Below the pieces are notes generated by a model. The model did not search any database, was not told the DNA's origin, and worked only from the letters and a program-made list of their open reading frames with translations. The position numbers and the translations under genes were made by a program. Shown here in pieces: positions 18,684 to 28,043 of a stretch of DNA of 64,000 nt. Source of the DNA: Hydrogenovibrio crunogenus (GTDB taxonomy: Bacteria; Pseudomonadota; Gammaproteobacteria; Thiomicrospirales; Thiomicrospiraceae); assembly GCF_004786015.1 (NCBI RefSeq), contig NZ_CP032096.1, forward strand, positions 186,001 through 250,000, in the 5' to 3' direction. Within the stretch, counting starts at the first letter, position 1; each line of letters opens with the position of its first letter.

Positions 18684-20042
18684 TTATTTTGGGTTTTTCG
18701 GGTCAATCTTGAGGGCTTTTAATTTGCGATATAAATTGGTTCGTTCTACACCTGATAAACGTGCAGTTTCTGTAACGTTACCACCCGTTTCACGGAGTAG
18801 CTGACTCAAATAGGCGGCTTCAAATTGTTCTTTGGCCTGTTTTAAGTTAACAGAGGTATTTATGCTAGAAAAAGACACGGTATCGGCATTTTTAGTGTTT
18901 TCAAGTGCACGGCGGATTTCGTCATCATTGACTTCTCCCTCTCCCAGTATCAAGAGGCGTTGGACCAAGTTTTGAAGTTCTCTGTAGTTGCCTGGCCAAC
19001 TATATTGTCGAAGCACGTTTTTGGCGCCGACATTAAATTCACGATATTCCAACCCTTCATGCATAAGAAAGTAATCCAGAAAATAATCAATTAAATCTGG
19101 AATATCCTCTGTGTGCTGACGTAAAGAAGGGATTTCCAAAGGCATAACATTTAAACGCTGAAACAAGTCTTTTCTAAAATGACCACTGTGAGCTAAATCA
19201 TCTAAGCCAATTTTTGTTAAAGCAATGATACGGACATCCAAGGCAATTTTTTTGTTCGAACCTGGACGAACAAAAGAACCGTCAAATAAAAGTTGGCTTA
19301 AAAAGTTTTGGCCCTTGGTGCTGAGTTGCTCGATATCCGAAATAATCAAAGTACCACCAGAAGCATGTATCAACTCACCTGGAAAGGTGTTTTGCTCTGT
19401 TTCCAAACCGAGAATGAGCTCTTCTTGTTCATCAAAATCGGGTGCATGGATTTCGAACAACGGCTGTTCTTTGCGCTCCCCCAGTTTGTGAATGGCTTCG
19501 GCTAAACGGTGTTTACCAGTACCCGGTTCTCCTTTTACCAGAATCGGCATGGAATATTTGGCGAGGCGATTAATCGAGTCTCTCAGTTCGACAATGAGTT
19601 TACTTTTGCCGATCGGTAGGATCTGATCTGGTAATTTTTGTTTTAAATGACGGTTTTCGCTATGAAGGTGGAGGTGTTCCATCGCGCGCTCAGCTGTAAT
19701 GAGAAGTTTCGCAAGCGAGAGCGGTTTTTCTAAAAAATCATACGCACCGAGTTTTGTCGCTTCGATAGCAGTCTCAATCGTACCGTGCCCAGACATCATA
19801 ATGACACTGCTGTGATCGAGAACATTTTCAGCAATCATTTCTTTCAGAAGCGAAATGCCATCAATATCGGGCATCCATATGTCTAGAAAAATTAAGTCGG
19901 GCGCTTTGTTTCGCCAAATGTCTTGCGCTTGTTGCCCATTGGCAGCAACCATGACTTCATACCCCTCTTCAGAAAAAATTTCCTGCATGAGGCTACGAAT
20001 GTCCTTTTCATCATCAACGATCAGTAATTTGCCTGGTTTCAT
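18684..20042 (-). CDS. ntrX: NtrX-like response regulator with degenerate AAA+ domain
   Basis: 452 residues: receiver domain with phospho-acceptor Asp54 (IFLDIWMPDIDG), AAA+ domain with Walker A GEPGTGKH, and a C-terminal Fis-type helix-turn-helix (NVTETARLSGVERTNLYRKLK). The loop that normally carries GAFTGA, the sigma-54 contact, is replaced by a Leu/Glu-rich stretch (LILGLETEQNTFPGE), and Walker B reads LIISDIE where LFLDEI is usual. It may therefore not activate sigma-54 transcription directly. It lies 23 bases after ntrY, the partner kinase, at the end of the def-fmt-rsmB operon. The name follows context and architecture. Confidence 0.85.
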   Translation of the reverse strand: MKPGKLLIVDDEKDIRSLMQEIFSEEGYEVMVAANGQQAQDIWRNKAPDLIFLDIWMPDIDGISLLKEMIAENVLDHSSVIMMSGHGTIETAIEATKLGAYDFLEKPLSLAKLLITAERAMEHLHLHSENRHLKQKLPDQILPIGKSKLIVELRDSINRLAKYSMPILVKGEPGTGKHRLAEAIHKLGERKEQPLFEIHAPDFDEQEELILGLETEQNTFPGELIHASGGTLIISDIEQLSTKGQNFLSQLLFDGSFVRPGSNKKIALDVRIIALTKIGLDDLAHSGHFRKDLFQRLNVMPLEIPSLRQHTEDIPDLIDYFLDYFLMHEGLEYREFNVGAKNVLRQYSWPGNYRELQNLVQRLLILGEGEVNDDEIRRALENTKNADTVSFSSINTSVNLKQAKEQFEAAYLSQLLRETGGNVTETARLSGVERTNLYRKLKALKIDPKNPK

Positions 20043-20065
20043 AGTAGGGTCATTTTATTAGACAG

Positions 20066-22243
20066 CTATACTTTAGTATGTTGCGGTAAGTTTATTATAA
20101 AGCAGGTTCCTTGTTCGAGTTCCGATTCTACATGAATTTGTCCTTGATGTTCGTCGACAATTTTTTTCACGATCGCTAACCCCAATCCAGTTCCTTTCGG
20201 TTTATCAGTGGAATAAGGTTCAAATATCCAGTTTTTTGCTTTTTCGGGAATCCCCGGTCCATTATCACAAATAGAAAAATTAATCTCATCTTGTGCACAA
20301 TCGGTTCGAACTTCAATGCGTGTGTCTGGTCTTTCACCACAGGCTTCAATCGCATTCTTAATCAAGTTATGTAGCAACTGTCTTAGTTTTGAAGCGTCCG
20401 CTGTGATTTTTGGGCATTGTGGGTCTATTTTGTAAGAGACCTTCCAATTTGCTTTAGGGTCTTTATACATACTCACCACATCCTTGATAAGGGTGTTCAA
20501 GTTGAGTTGACTCAGTTCAATTTCAGGGGTATCTGCATACTCGGTAAATGCTTGAACCAAGTTTTGCATGGCTCCAACCTGTTCAATGATGGTATCAGTC
20601 ATTCTTTTAAGGAGCTGTTGGTCAGAAGGCGTCAGCTTATTGTTGAGCTTATAATGTAGTCGTTCTGCAGAAAGCTGGATGGGCGTTAGCGGGTTTTTGA
20701 TTTCATGGGCTAAGCGTTGAGCAACGTCACTCCACGCCGCATGCAATTGTGCTTGTACCAGCTGAGTGATGTCTTCAATGACAATAACAAATCCGCCTAC
20801 TTTCTGATCAAGGCTGGGCAGTGTTGAGCCATGAACCAGTAATATTTTTTGACCTTCTTTACAATCAAAGGTAAGTTGTTCGCTCCAAGGTTTGGCGTCG
20901 TTTCGGAATAAAGGAAAAATGGTGTCAAAAAACTGTTTTAAATGCTGGCTCTCAGGTTGTTTCAAGATTTCATTCAGTGGTTTTCCAAGCTGTTTAAACA
21001 GGTCGGTATTCAGAATACTGTTGGTGGCGTCATTAATGGTTTTTAATCGTAAGTTCATGTCTAAGGTTAGGACGCCACTATTGAGATTTTTGATAATGGC
21101 TTGCAGATAAAGCTTCTGCATTTCAGTTTGCTGGTGCCCAAATTTGATGTCATTTCGTGCTTTTGCAATCTGCTGAATCATGTCGTTAAAAGAGTGAATG
21201 AGTTGTCCCATTTCATCTTCTTGAACGACCGGCATGGAAATGGCGTAATCTCCTTTCGCAACGGCTTCTGTTCCGCGTGCTAATGTTCGAATGGGTCGGG
21301 TAATGTTTTGAATGGTTTTGATTGTGAAAAGTAGAGCACTGATCATGGTTAATAAGAGCACCATGCTTAAAATCACGGTAAAGCTCGTTTTAAGTGGCCC
21401 CTTCAAATAAGACAATTCTTGATATTGGCTAGCCGAAATTCGAACCGTATCGGCTAAGTGGCTTAATTGTTCCGGAATTGAAAAAACGGCTTGTAACGCA
21501 TAGTGTTTGTTGTTGTGTATATCTGTAATCGGCAACATAATCCGGATGATCTGATAAGACGTATTTAACCCAGATTGCGTTTCAATGGCGGCATAGGTTA
21601 ATTTTTTTCGGATCTGTTGAAACAGTCTGGGGGCAGGGGATTTAGGCAAAATATTAACATTATCCTGACTGCTGTACGCGATGAGTTGACCATCGCTTTT
21701 ATAGAGGGCAATTTCTCGAGTATTCAGTTGTTCCCCGAGTTTATTCAGAGTGAGGACGGGCGTAATAAAGAGTTCATCACGATGCAGTTTAAGCGCTTGT
21801 TGAGTGTTGTTCAGGTTACGCCGAGTTTGATCATCCAATGTGATTTGAACCAGCTTGACCGCATTAGCTAAGGCCTCTTCTGTTTTGACATCAAACCATT
21901 GGTTAATCCCTTGATGGACGAAACTCATGGAAAAATAAAAAATAATGGCAAGTGGGATTCCCAACATAAAGCCAATAACGGTTGTTAATCGAACAGTCAA
22001 TCTGAGGCCAGGAATATTGGCCTTGTACTGCTTTCGAAGCTTGTGAAGGGTTCGAGCAAGCATTATGATCAATACAATCATGCCGCCAAATGAAATAAAC
22101 AACAAGGTAGAGTAGGTTTGTGCAAACTGTGAAGCGTTTTGCAGAATCTGGCTCATGACAATCAAGGAAATCAACAAGATGCTGGAAATCGCAATGAGCC
22201 AGCCATATTGTTTGAGGAAACGTGATTGTTGATTTGAAGGCAT
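20066..22243 (-). CDS. ntrY: NtrY-like membrane histidine kinase
   Basis: 725 residues. Two N-terminal membrane segments (IAISSILLISLIVMSQIL and LLFISFGGMIVLIIMLA), a third near TVIGFMLGIPLAIIFYF, a periplasmic region, a fourth segment near residue 290, then HAMP, a PAS domain (ILNTDLFKQLGKPLNEIL), HisKA with the phosphorylated His513 (AHEIKNPLTPIQLSAERL) and a HATPase domain (DNGPGIPEKAKNWIFEPY, GTGLGLAIVKKIV). Senses an unknown signal and phosphorylates the NtrX-like regulator encoded next. Upstream DUF4390 gene is a regular neighbour in gammaproteobacteria. Confidence 0.92.
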   Translation of the reverse strand: MPSNQQSRFLKQYGWLIAISSILLISLIVMSQILQNASQFAQTYSTLLFISFGGMIVLIIMLARTLHKLRKQYKANIPGLRLTVRLTTVIGFMLGIPLAIIFYFSMSFVHQGINQWFDVKTEEALANAVKLVQITLDDQTRRNLNNTQQALKLHRDELFITPVLTLNKLGEQLNTREIALYKSDGQLIAYSSQDNVNILPKSPAPRLFQQIRKKLTYAAIETQSGLNTSYQIIRIMLPITDIHNNKHYALQAVFSIPEQLSHLADTVRISASQYQELSYLKGPLKTSFTVILSMVLLLTMISALLFTIKTIQNITRPIRTLARGTEAVAKGDYAISMPVVQEDEMGQLIHSFNDMIQQIAKARNDIKFGHQQTEMQKLYLQAIIKNLNSGVLTLDMNLRLKTINDATNSILNTDLFKQLGKPLNEILKQPESQHLKQFFDTIFPLFRNDAKPWSEQLTFDCKEGQKILLVHGSTLPSLDQKVGGFVIVIEDITQLVQAQLHAAWSDVAQRLAHEIKNPLTPIQLSAERLHYKLNNKLTPSDQQLLKRMTDTIIEQVGAMQNLVQAFTEYADTPEIELSQLNLNTLIKDVVSMYKDPKANWKVSYKIDPQCPKITADASKLRQLLHNLIKNAIEACGERPDTRIEVRTDCAQDEINFSICDNGPGIPEKAKNWIFEPYSTDKPKGTGLGLAIVKKIVDEHQGQIHVESELEQGTCFIINLPQHTKV

Positions 22244-22294
22244 ATAAATCTGCTTTAAAAAAGTTAAATAAGTAAAGAATTCAGTCGATTAAGG

Positions 22295-22915
22295 TTATAA
22301 CCAACTTTTGGGTGATTGAATTTGGATGTTACTCCAATCACTGTCTAAGTGCCAGTCCGAAGACCATAATGCATCAATAATCAATGGCGTAGGCAGTTGC
22401 CATTTATTCAGCGAAACACGCATCTTGATCGCATAAAGTGTATTAGGGTGTAAATCCGCCAAGTCAGTTATTCGGAAGTTAGAGAGCGTTCCCAGGGTGT
22501 ACAAAGCATCTTTCAAGTTGCTAAAGCTTTGCACCTTTTTGTTACGTTTATTTGAGATGATATACAGTTGGCTGTAACCAAAATATTGCAACTGGGATTG
22601 ATATTGAATGGTGACACGGTTGCGATGCATATTAAATCCTAATAGCGAATGGACTTCATTCAGTTCTATTTCGGTATTAAACGTTAAGGGAATTTCATGT
22701 TGCAACGCGGTGAGAACAGGTTCTTTAAATTGAAAGCGAACGCTAGCATCAAGTACCAGTTGCTGATTATCCTGATAGTCATTTAAATACAGGATTTGGA
22801 TGGAAGAGGGTGGAGTGTCAGCCGCATAAATGAAAGAACTGAATCCTAATGTAATCACTAAGCTTAGGCGTTTGAAAACTGCAAAGATACCCCTGTCAAC
22901 ACCTAGCATTTTCAT
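22295..22915 (-). CDS. DUF4390 exported protein
   Basis: 206 residues with a signal peptide (LSLVITLGFSSFIYAAD). The rest matches DUF4390: an N-terminal LVLDASVRFQFKEPVLTALQHEIPLTF segment, then YQSQLQYFGYSQLYIIS and YAIKMRVSLNKWQLPTPL. It lies three bases after rsmB and 51 bases before ntrY. Its steady location before NtrY suggests a part in signal sensing or envelope function, but no biochemical role is known to me. Confidence 0.85.
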   Translation of the reverse strand: MKMLGVDRGIFAVFKRLSLVITLGFSSFIYAADTPPSSIQILYLNDYQDNQQLVLDASVRFQFKEPVLTALQHEIPLTFNTEIELNEVHSLLGFNMHRNRVTIQYQSQLQYFGYSQLYIISNKRNKKVQSFSNLKDALYTLGTLSNFRITDLADLHPNTLYAIKMRVSLNKWQLPTPLIIDALWSSDWHLDSDWSNIQIQSPKSWL

Positions 22916-22918
22916 GAT

Positions 22919-24232
22919 TTAACAACCTTTCTCAATTAAGCAATAATAAAAGCCGTCCATGCCATCCTGGCCTGGCAGAATCTGTCGCCCGGGGGCGTCT
23001 TTAATCGAAATTCCCCAGTCGGCGTCAATAGGGATTTCTTTCGCATCCGGTGTTTGTTGAAGAAATTGTGACACTTGATCCCGATTTTCCTGCGGTAAGA
23101 CCGAGCAAGTGGCATAGAGTAGTTTTCCGCCCGGTTTTAATCTAGGCCAAATCGACTGTAGGATAGCTGCCTGTAATTCTGTCAATGCCGTAATGTCTTC
23201 GGGGGTTCGATGCCATTTGATATCGGGGTGGCGTCGAATAATGCCCGTGGCGGAACAGGGCGCATCCAATAAAATTTTATCAAATTGAATTTCCGGCCAC
23301 CATTGGTCAGGCTGCGACGCATCGCCAACCTCAATCTCAGCGAACAGGTCTAAGCGATATAAGTTTTCAGACAAACGCTCAATACGCTCGGGCTCCTTTT
23401 CTAAGGCAAACACCTTAGCCTGGTTATCACTCAGTTCTAACAGGTGTGTGGTTTTGCCTCCGGGGGCGGCGCAGGCATCGAGAATAAATTCATTCGGCTG
23501 GGGCGCTAACAAATAAGCCGCTTGTTGCGCCGCTGCATCCTGCACACTGAATCCCCCCTCATCATAAGTCGGCAGTTGCGTAACGTCTAAACTGTTTTTT
23601 AACACGATGCCCTGCGGGGCCTTCGGGTGAATATCCGCCTCCACGTCTTGTTTTGAAAGCAAGTTTAAAAATGCGTCCCGGTTTTGGTGAAGTGGATTGA
23701 CTCGCAAAGTTAACGGAGCGGGTTCATTGTTAGCCGACAAAATCTGCTCCCAATGGTCAGGGTAGGCGTTGCGAATGGTTTTGGTAAACCATTGTGGGTG
23801 TGAATAACGATAAGCCGGTTTTTTATCGACTTCTTCGCAAATGCTGTCTTTGTCCCGAAGAAAAGTTCTTAATACTCCGTTGATGAGACCTCTTGCCCAA
23901 GGCTTTTTCAGTGACTTGGTAAGATTAACAGTTTCAGAAACCGCTGCATGCTCCGGGGTATCCATATACAGAATTTGATAGAGTCCTAACAAGATAAGCT
24001 GATTAACATCTTCATCCTTGGCCTTTAACGGTTTTTTTAATAAATGGCTTCGAATGGCTTCCAACCGGTCTTGCCAACGTAGCGTACCCAACACCAAGTT
24101 TTGAGTAAAAGCGCGTTCTCGTCGATCGCTGAATTGCGCTAAGCCTTCAGCTAACGATTGGCTTAAAGAACGGCCATGTTCAATGACGGTTAAGCAAATT
24201 TTTAAAGCGATATAACGACTGTTAACGGCCAT
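22919..24232 (-). CDS. rsmB: 16S rRNA m5C967 methyltransferase RsmB
   Basis: 437 residues. N-terminal NusB-like RNA-binding domain (HAAVSETVNLTKSLKKPWARGLINGVLR), then a Rossmann methyltransferase domain with VQDAAAQQAAYLL, DACAAPGGKTTHLLEL (SAM), LDAPCSATGIIRRHPDIKW (first catalytic Cys) and LLYATCSVLPQENRDQV (second Cys). Methylates C967 of 16S rRNA. Three bases from fmt upstream; part of the def-fmt-rsmB translation operon. Confidence 0.96.
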   Translation of the reverse strand: MAVNSRYIALKICLTVIEHGRSLSQSLAEGLAQFSDRRERAFTQNLVLGTLRWQDRLEAIRSHLLKKPLKAKDEDVNQLILLGLYQILYMDTPEHAAVSETVNLTKSLKKPWARGLINGVLRTFLRDKDSICEEVDKKPAYRYSHPQWFTKTIRNAYPDHWEQILSANNEPAPLTLRVNPLHQNRDAFLNLLSKQDVEADIHPKAPQGIVLKNSLDVTQLPTYDEGGFSVQDAAAQQAAYLLAPQPNEFILDACAAPGGKTTHLLELSDNQAKVFALEKEPERIERLSENLYRLDLFAEIEVGDASQPDQWWPEIQFDKILLDAPCSATGIIRRHPDIKWHRTPEDITALTELQAAILQSIWPRLKPGGKLLYATCSVLPQENRDQVSQFLQQTPDAKEIPIDADWGISIKDAPGRQILPGQDGMDGFYYCLIEKGC

Positions 24233-24235
24233 GGT

Positions 24236-25174
24236 TTATCCTAATGTTTGGCCAATCAGCTGACGCGCTTGCGCAAAGTCATAAGCGGGCATGGCTTTTT
24301 TACCTGAAGGTTGCACTTGTTTAATCAATAATGACCCTTTGCCAGTGGCGACTTCCATCCCTGCTTTGCTGACAGAAACGACCAGACCTGGTGATTTTTG
24401 GGTTGAAGCATCGCCGATTTCAGCTTGCCAGATACGCAAAGGTTGGCCTTGGTATTGCGTAAACGCAACCGGCCAAGGATTAAAGGCTTGTACTTGACGA
24501 GCTAAAGTCTGTGCGGAGGCCTGCCAATCAATCTCGGCCTCCGCTTTATTGAGCTTTTCAGCATAGGTGACTTGGCTTTCATCTTGTTGGACAGGAGACA
24601 GGTTGCCGGCTTGTAGGTCATTCAATGTTGTCATCAGTGCGTCACATCCTAGCGCACTTAAACGATCATGTAAGGTTTGTGCGGTATCTTCGGGCATGAT
24701 GGGGGTTTTTAAGATGGTGAGCATATCTCCAGTATCCAGTCCCACATCCATTTGCATAATGGTCACACCCGTTTCAGCGTCCCCCATTTGAATTGCACGC
24801 TGAATGGGGGCCGCACCCCGCCATCGAGGTAAAATCGAGGCGTGAATGTTTAAACAGCCATATTTAGGCATGTCTAAAACGGCTTTGGGAAGTATTAGGC
24901 CATACGCCACCACAATCATCACATCGGCCTGAAGCGCTTCTAATTCCGCTTGCGCTTCAGGCGTTTTGAGTGACATAGGTTGGTAAACAGGAATGCCGTG
25001 CTCTAACGCGGTCTGTTTCACGGGGCTGGCAGTGAGTTTCCGACCTCGTCCTGCCGGTCGGTCGGGTTGGGTGTAAACCGCCACCACTTCATGCTCGGAG
25101 TCAATCAAGGTTTTAAGGGGGGGCACCGAAAAGTCCGGCGTGCCGGCGAAAATGATTCTAAGGGGCTGTGTCAT
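24236..25174 (-). CDS. fmt: Methionyl-tRNA formyltransferase Fmt
   Basis: 312 residues. Formylates initiator methionyl-tRNA with 10-formyltetrahydrofolate. The catalytic block is LNIHASILPRWRGAAPIQ, followed by GVTIMQMDVGLDTGDML; the tRNA-binding loop PDRPAGRGRKLTASPVK and a C-terminal OB-like domain (FNPWPVAFTQYQGQPLRIW) complete it. Its start overlaps the end of def by four bases, indicating coupled translation. Confidence 0.97.
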   Translation of the reverse strand: MTQPLRIIFAGTPDFSVPPLKTLIDSEHEVVAVYTQPDRPAGRGRKLTASPVKQTALEHGIPVYQPMSLKTPEAQAELEALQADVMIVVAYGLILPKAVLDMPKYGCLNIHASILPRWRGAAPIQRAIQMGDAETGVTIMQMDVGLDTGDMLTILKTPIMPEDTAQTLHDRLSALGCDALMTTLNDLQAGNLSPVQQDESQVTYAEKLNKAEAEIDWQASAQTLARQVQAFNPWPVAFTQYQGQPLRIWQAEIGDASTQKSPGLVVSVSKAGMEVATGKGSLLIKQVQPSGKKAMPAYDFAQARQLIGQTLG

Positions 25175-25680
25175 GAGTTTGCTTGTACTGCCATTTCTTT
25201 TTTAAATTTTTGAATCGCCCGGGTTCGCTTTAATCCAGAAAGATGATCAATAAACAATTTGCCGTTTAAATGATCAATTTCATGTTGAATGCATACCGCT
25301 AACAGTTCGTTGGCTTCGAATTCGATCGTTTTGCCATCTCGATCCATGCCACGAACCAGTATGTCTGAGGGTCGGTCGACTTTTGCATAAATCCCCGGGA
25401 TAGAAAGACAGCCTTCCTCCCAAGTGATTTTGCCTGCGGTTTTGACGATTTCCGGGTTCAATAAAGCAATGGGTTCGTCTTTGGTTTCAGAGATGTCAAC
25501 CACAATCAAGCGTTGCTGTACGGCTACTTGAGGCGCGGCTAAGCCGATTCCCGGTGCATCATACATGGTGTAAAACATCTCATCTATGAGCTTGTCCAGT
25601 TCGTCTGTCATTTCAGGAACGGGCTTGCAAACCTCTCTTAATCCTTCATCAGGGTAGAGAACAATATCGAGTTTATCCAT
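25171..25680 (-). CDS. def: Peptide deformylase
   Basis: 169 residues. Removes the N-formyl group from nascent proteins. All three signature motifs are intact: GIGLAAPQV (44-52), EEGCLSIPG with metal ligand Cys91, and QHEIDHLNG with ligands His133 and His137 and catalytic Glu134. First gene of the minus-strand operon def-fmt-rsmB-DUF4390-ntrY-ntrX; divergent from dprA across about 66 bases. Confidence 0.97.
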   Translation of the reverse strand: MDKLDIVLYPDEGLREVCKPVPEMTDELDKLIDEMFYTMYDAPGIGLAAPQVAVQQRLIVVDISETKDEPIALLNPEIVKTAGKITWEEGCLSIPGIYAKVDRPSDILVRGMDRDGKTIEFEANELLAVCIQHEIDHLNGKLFIDHLSGLKRTRAIQKFKKEMAVQANS

Positions 25681-25746
25681 AATACAAGGTATACTTTTTT
25701 AACGTTTTGAATGAATGACCCTAAATTATAGCGGATTGAGTCACCT

Positions 25747-26883
25747 ATGTCTGATTTAGACAACTTGCATGACTGGCTTTTATTACACTTTGCGCGCGTC
25801 AATGCAAAGCAATTGCCTCAAATTACATCTTATTTCGGCAGTATCTCACAAGCGATGGCTGCCTCGCAAGCGAGTTGGCAATCGAGTCAATTATTAACGC
25901 CTAAACAGCTTGAGCGTTTGTTCGACCCTGGCAATGACGTTCTTATCTCTGAGGCTGTTACTTGGTCACATCAGCCGGAACAAACCATTTTGACGTTAGA
26001 AGATGCGAGCTACCCTGAGTTACTGAAACGTATTTCAGACCCACCGATTTTGCTTTATGTCAGAGGGGATGTCAGTTTGCTCTCCGAACCTCAATTGGCG
26101 ATTGTCGGCAGTCGGAATGCTTCTAAACAGGGACGCTTAACGGCCATGGACTTTGCACAGTATCTGGCCAGTGTCGGGTTAACAATCACCAGTGGGTTGG
26201 CGTCGGGTATTGATAAAGCGGCTCATGACGGTGCTTTGCAAGCAGAGGCTTCAAACTCGGACGGGATGCAAGGCACAACGGTCGCGGTGGTTGCAACCGG
26301 GCTCGATCGGGTTTACCCAGCAGCAAACCGAGAACTTGCACGTCAAATTGCCCAAAATGGCGCACTTGTATCAGAATACCCTCTGGGCACCAAACCCATG
26401 GCCCATTTTTTTCCACAACGTAACCGTATTATTTCCGGACTCAGCGTCGGCACTTTGGTCGTCGAAGCGGCATTGAAAAGTGGGTCGCTGATTACCGCTA
26501 GAACCGCTGTTGAACAAGATCGGGAAGTGTTCGCCGTGCCGGGTTCTATTAATAATCCCCAGGCAAAAGGATGTCACCAGTTGATTCGACAAGGAGCAAA
26601 ATTGGTGGAATCAGGACAAGACATTTTGGAAGAACTATCCGCCATTTTACAATTATCCTTAAATGCTCCCTCTAATGCGCAAGAGGCACCGTATAACGAA
26701 AAAAATAAAGAGGAAGAACCGGGGAATCTTTTGCGTTATATTGAATTTGATCCTATCGGCTTGGATGAGTTGGCTGTACTCAGTAAGCTTCCTGTATCGG
26801 ATATTCAGAGTCAATTGCTGATGTTGGAATTGGATGGTCGAATAGAGGCCTTATCGGCCGGAAGATGGCGTCGTTTGACTTAA
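25747..26883 (+). CDS. dprA: DNA-processing protein DprA
   Basis: 378 residues. Loads RecA on incoming single-stranded DNA during natural transformation. The Rossmann-type core is clear: LAIVGSRNASKQGRLTAMDFAQYLA, TSGLASGIDKAAHDGAL, VYPAANRELARQIA, SEYPLGTKPMAHFFPQRNRIISGLS and a C-terminal winged-helix DML1-like segment (GLDELAVLSKLPVSDIQSQLLMLEL). It appears intact, whereas comM, another transformation gene, is interrupted. Overlaps the end of the convergent regulator gene by four bases. Confidence 0.95.
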   Translation: MSDLDNLHDWLLLHFARVNAKQLPQITSYFGSISQAMAASQASWQSSQLLTPKQLERLFDPGNDVLISEAVTWSHQPEQTILTLEDASYPELLKRISDPPILLYVRGDVSLLSEPQLAIVGSRNASKQGRLTAMDFAQYLASVGLTITSGLASGIDKAAHDGALQAEASNSDGMQGTTVAVVATGLDRVYPAANRELARQIAQNGALVSEYPLGTKPMAHFFPQRNRIISGLSVGTLVVEAALKSGSLITARTAVEQDREVFAVPGSINNPQAKGCHQLIRQGAKLVESGQDILEELSAILQLSLNAPSNAQEAPYNEKNKEEEPGNLLRYIEFDPIGLDELAVLSKLPVSDIQSQLLMLELDGRIEALSAGRWRRLT

Positions 26884-27782
26884 ATCTTTAACTGGGCGGT
26901 TTTGCAGCTGACCTTACGACCACCTTCCGAATATTCCAGTGCGTCAAAACTCAATTTGTTGGCCATCATGATTCCCCGTCCATGGTTATCCATGGCGCGG
27001 TCAATGGAGAACTCTAAATATTTTTCATAGTCAAACCCAGTGCCCATATCCGTAATCGTGACCGTCAGGTCAGAATCAGAGTGATCTAAGTCGACTGAGA
27101 CATACTTTTTCTGGTTTTCCGGTAAGCTGAGTCGATAAGCAATTTCATCGTGCAGGCGTGCTTCATTGATCAACTGAGTTTTTTCGTCGTAGGTAATGCC
27201 TAAGTTACCATGCTCAACGGCATTGATCATTAATTCTAAATAACCAATCCCGATGCTATCCGGATCCTTGGTAAGAAACGCGATAAAGTTTGACAGATGT
27301 TTGGCTTCATCAAGCGTCTGGAATTGAAAGTGTCCACTTTTCATTAGAGGGAAGGCGGTGTTGATTCCCTCTATGGTGGTAAGCGCTTCCCGATGATTTT
27401 TAAAGTCTTTTAAAGCCGCATTAACAACTGAAATTAAGGTTTCTTTGGTAATTGGCTTAATTAGATAGTAGAATGCGCCAGCATTAATCCCGCGTTGAAT
27501 TTCTGCTTCGCTGTTGGCAGAGGTTTGCAGAATAAACGGAATTTTTTTGTATTCAGGGTCTTCTTTAAGCTCTTCCAGCAACTGAATGCCATCTTTATTT
27601 GGCATTAGATAATCGGAAATGATGCAGTGGAAGAAATCTTTAGGTTTTTGGCGAATGAGATGAGAAGCTTCCTCCCCATCATTGGCAATGTATAAATTAT
27701 AGTTTTCTGTTTTTAGAAAGCTTTGAAGCAGTTTTAAACTGATTAAATCGTCTTCTACAATCAGTAAATTGGCTTGTTTCAT
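26880..27782 (-). CDS. Receiver-domain protein with anti-sigma-type ATPase domain
   Basis: 300 residues. An N-terminal receiver domain has the acidic pair Glu10-Asp11-Asp12, phospho-acceptor Asp57 (CIISDYLMPNKDG) and the conserved Lys in FYLIKPIT. A linker is followed by a HATPase_c_2 domain of the RsbW/SpoIIAB type: ELMINAVEHGNLG (N box), ITDMGTGFDYEKY and NHGRGIMMANKLSFDALEY. No HisKA dimerisation helix is present. Such proteins usually act as phosphorylation-controlled serine kinases or partner-switch regulators. The partner anti-sigma antagonist is not adjacent. Confidence 0.85.
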   Translation of the reverse strand: MKQANLLIVEDDLISLKLLQSFLKTENYNLYIANDGEEASHLIRQKPKDFFHCIISDYLMPNKDGIQLLEELKEDPEYKKIPFILQTSANSEAEIQRGINAGAFYYLIKPITKETLISVVNAALKDFKNHREALTTIEGINTAFPLMKSGHFQFQTLDEAKHLSNFIAFLTKDPDSIGIGYLELMINAVEHGNLGITYDEKTQLINEARLHDEIAYRLSLPENQKKYVSVDLDHSDSDLTVTITDMGTGFDYEKYLEFSIDRAMDNHGRGIMMANKLSFDALEYSEGGRKVSCKTAQLKI

Positions 27783-28043
27783 TACCTTTTATGCCTTTTT
27801 AAAACAATACTATAAGATGGGTTCTATGTCATAAGCTTAACATGTTTATGAATAGCTTCGCTACTCAAAATACAAGCCGAGGCCAAAGACTTGAGAGAAG
27901 CGACGGAATGGATTTGTGTACTAGAACTGAAAGAAAATCCGTCATGTTATGTTGCGCGGATTGATTGAAATAAAAGTTTGCAATTATTAGACTTTTTTTG
28001 CACTCTTTAAAAAATAAACCGACTGAAATAGAGAATAAAGCAT

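Noticed and set aside
27783-28043. Small gene or RNA between the receiver-ATPase gene and topA
   Set aside because: No ORF with a ribosome site, clear hairpin or consistent promoter pair could be identified in this 261-base stretch.
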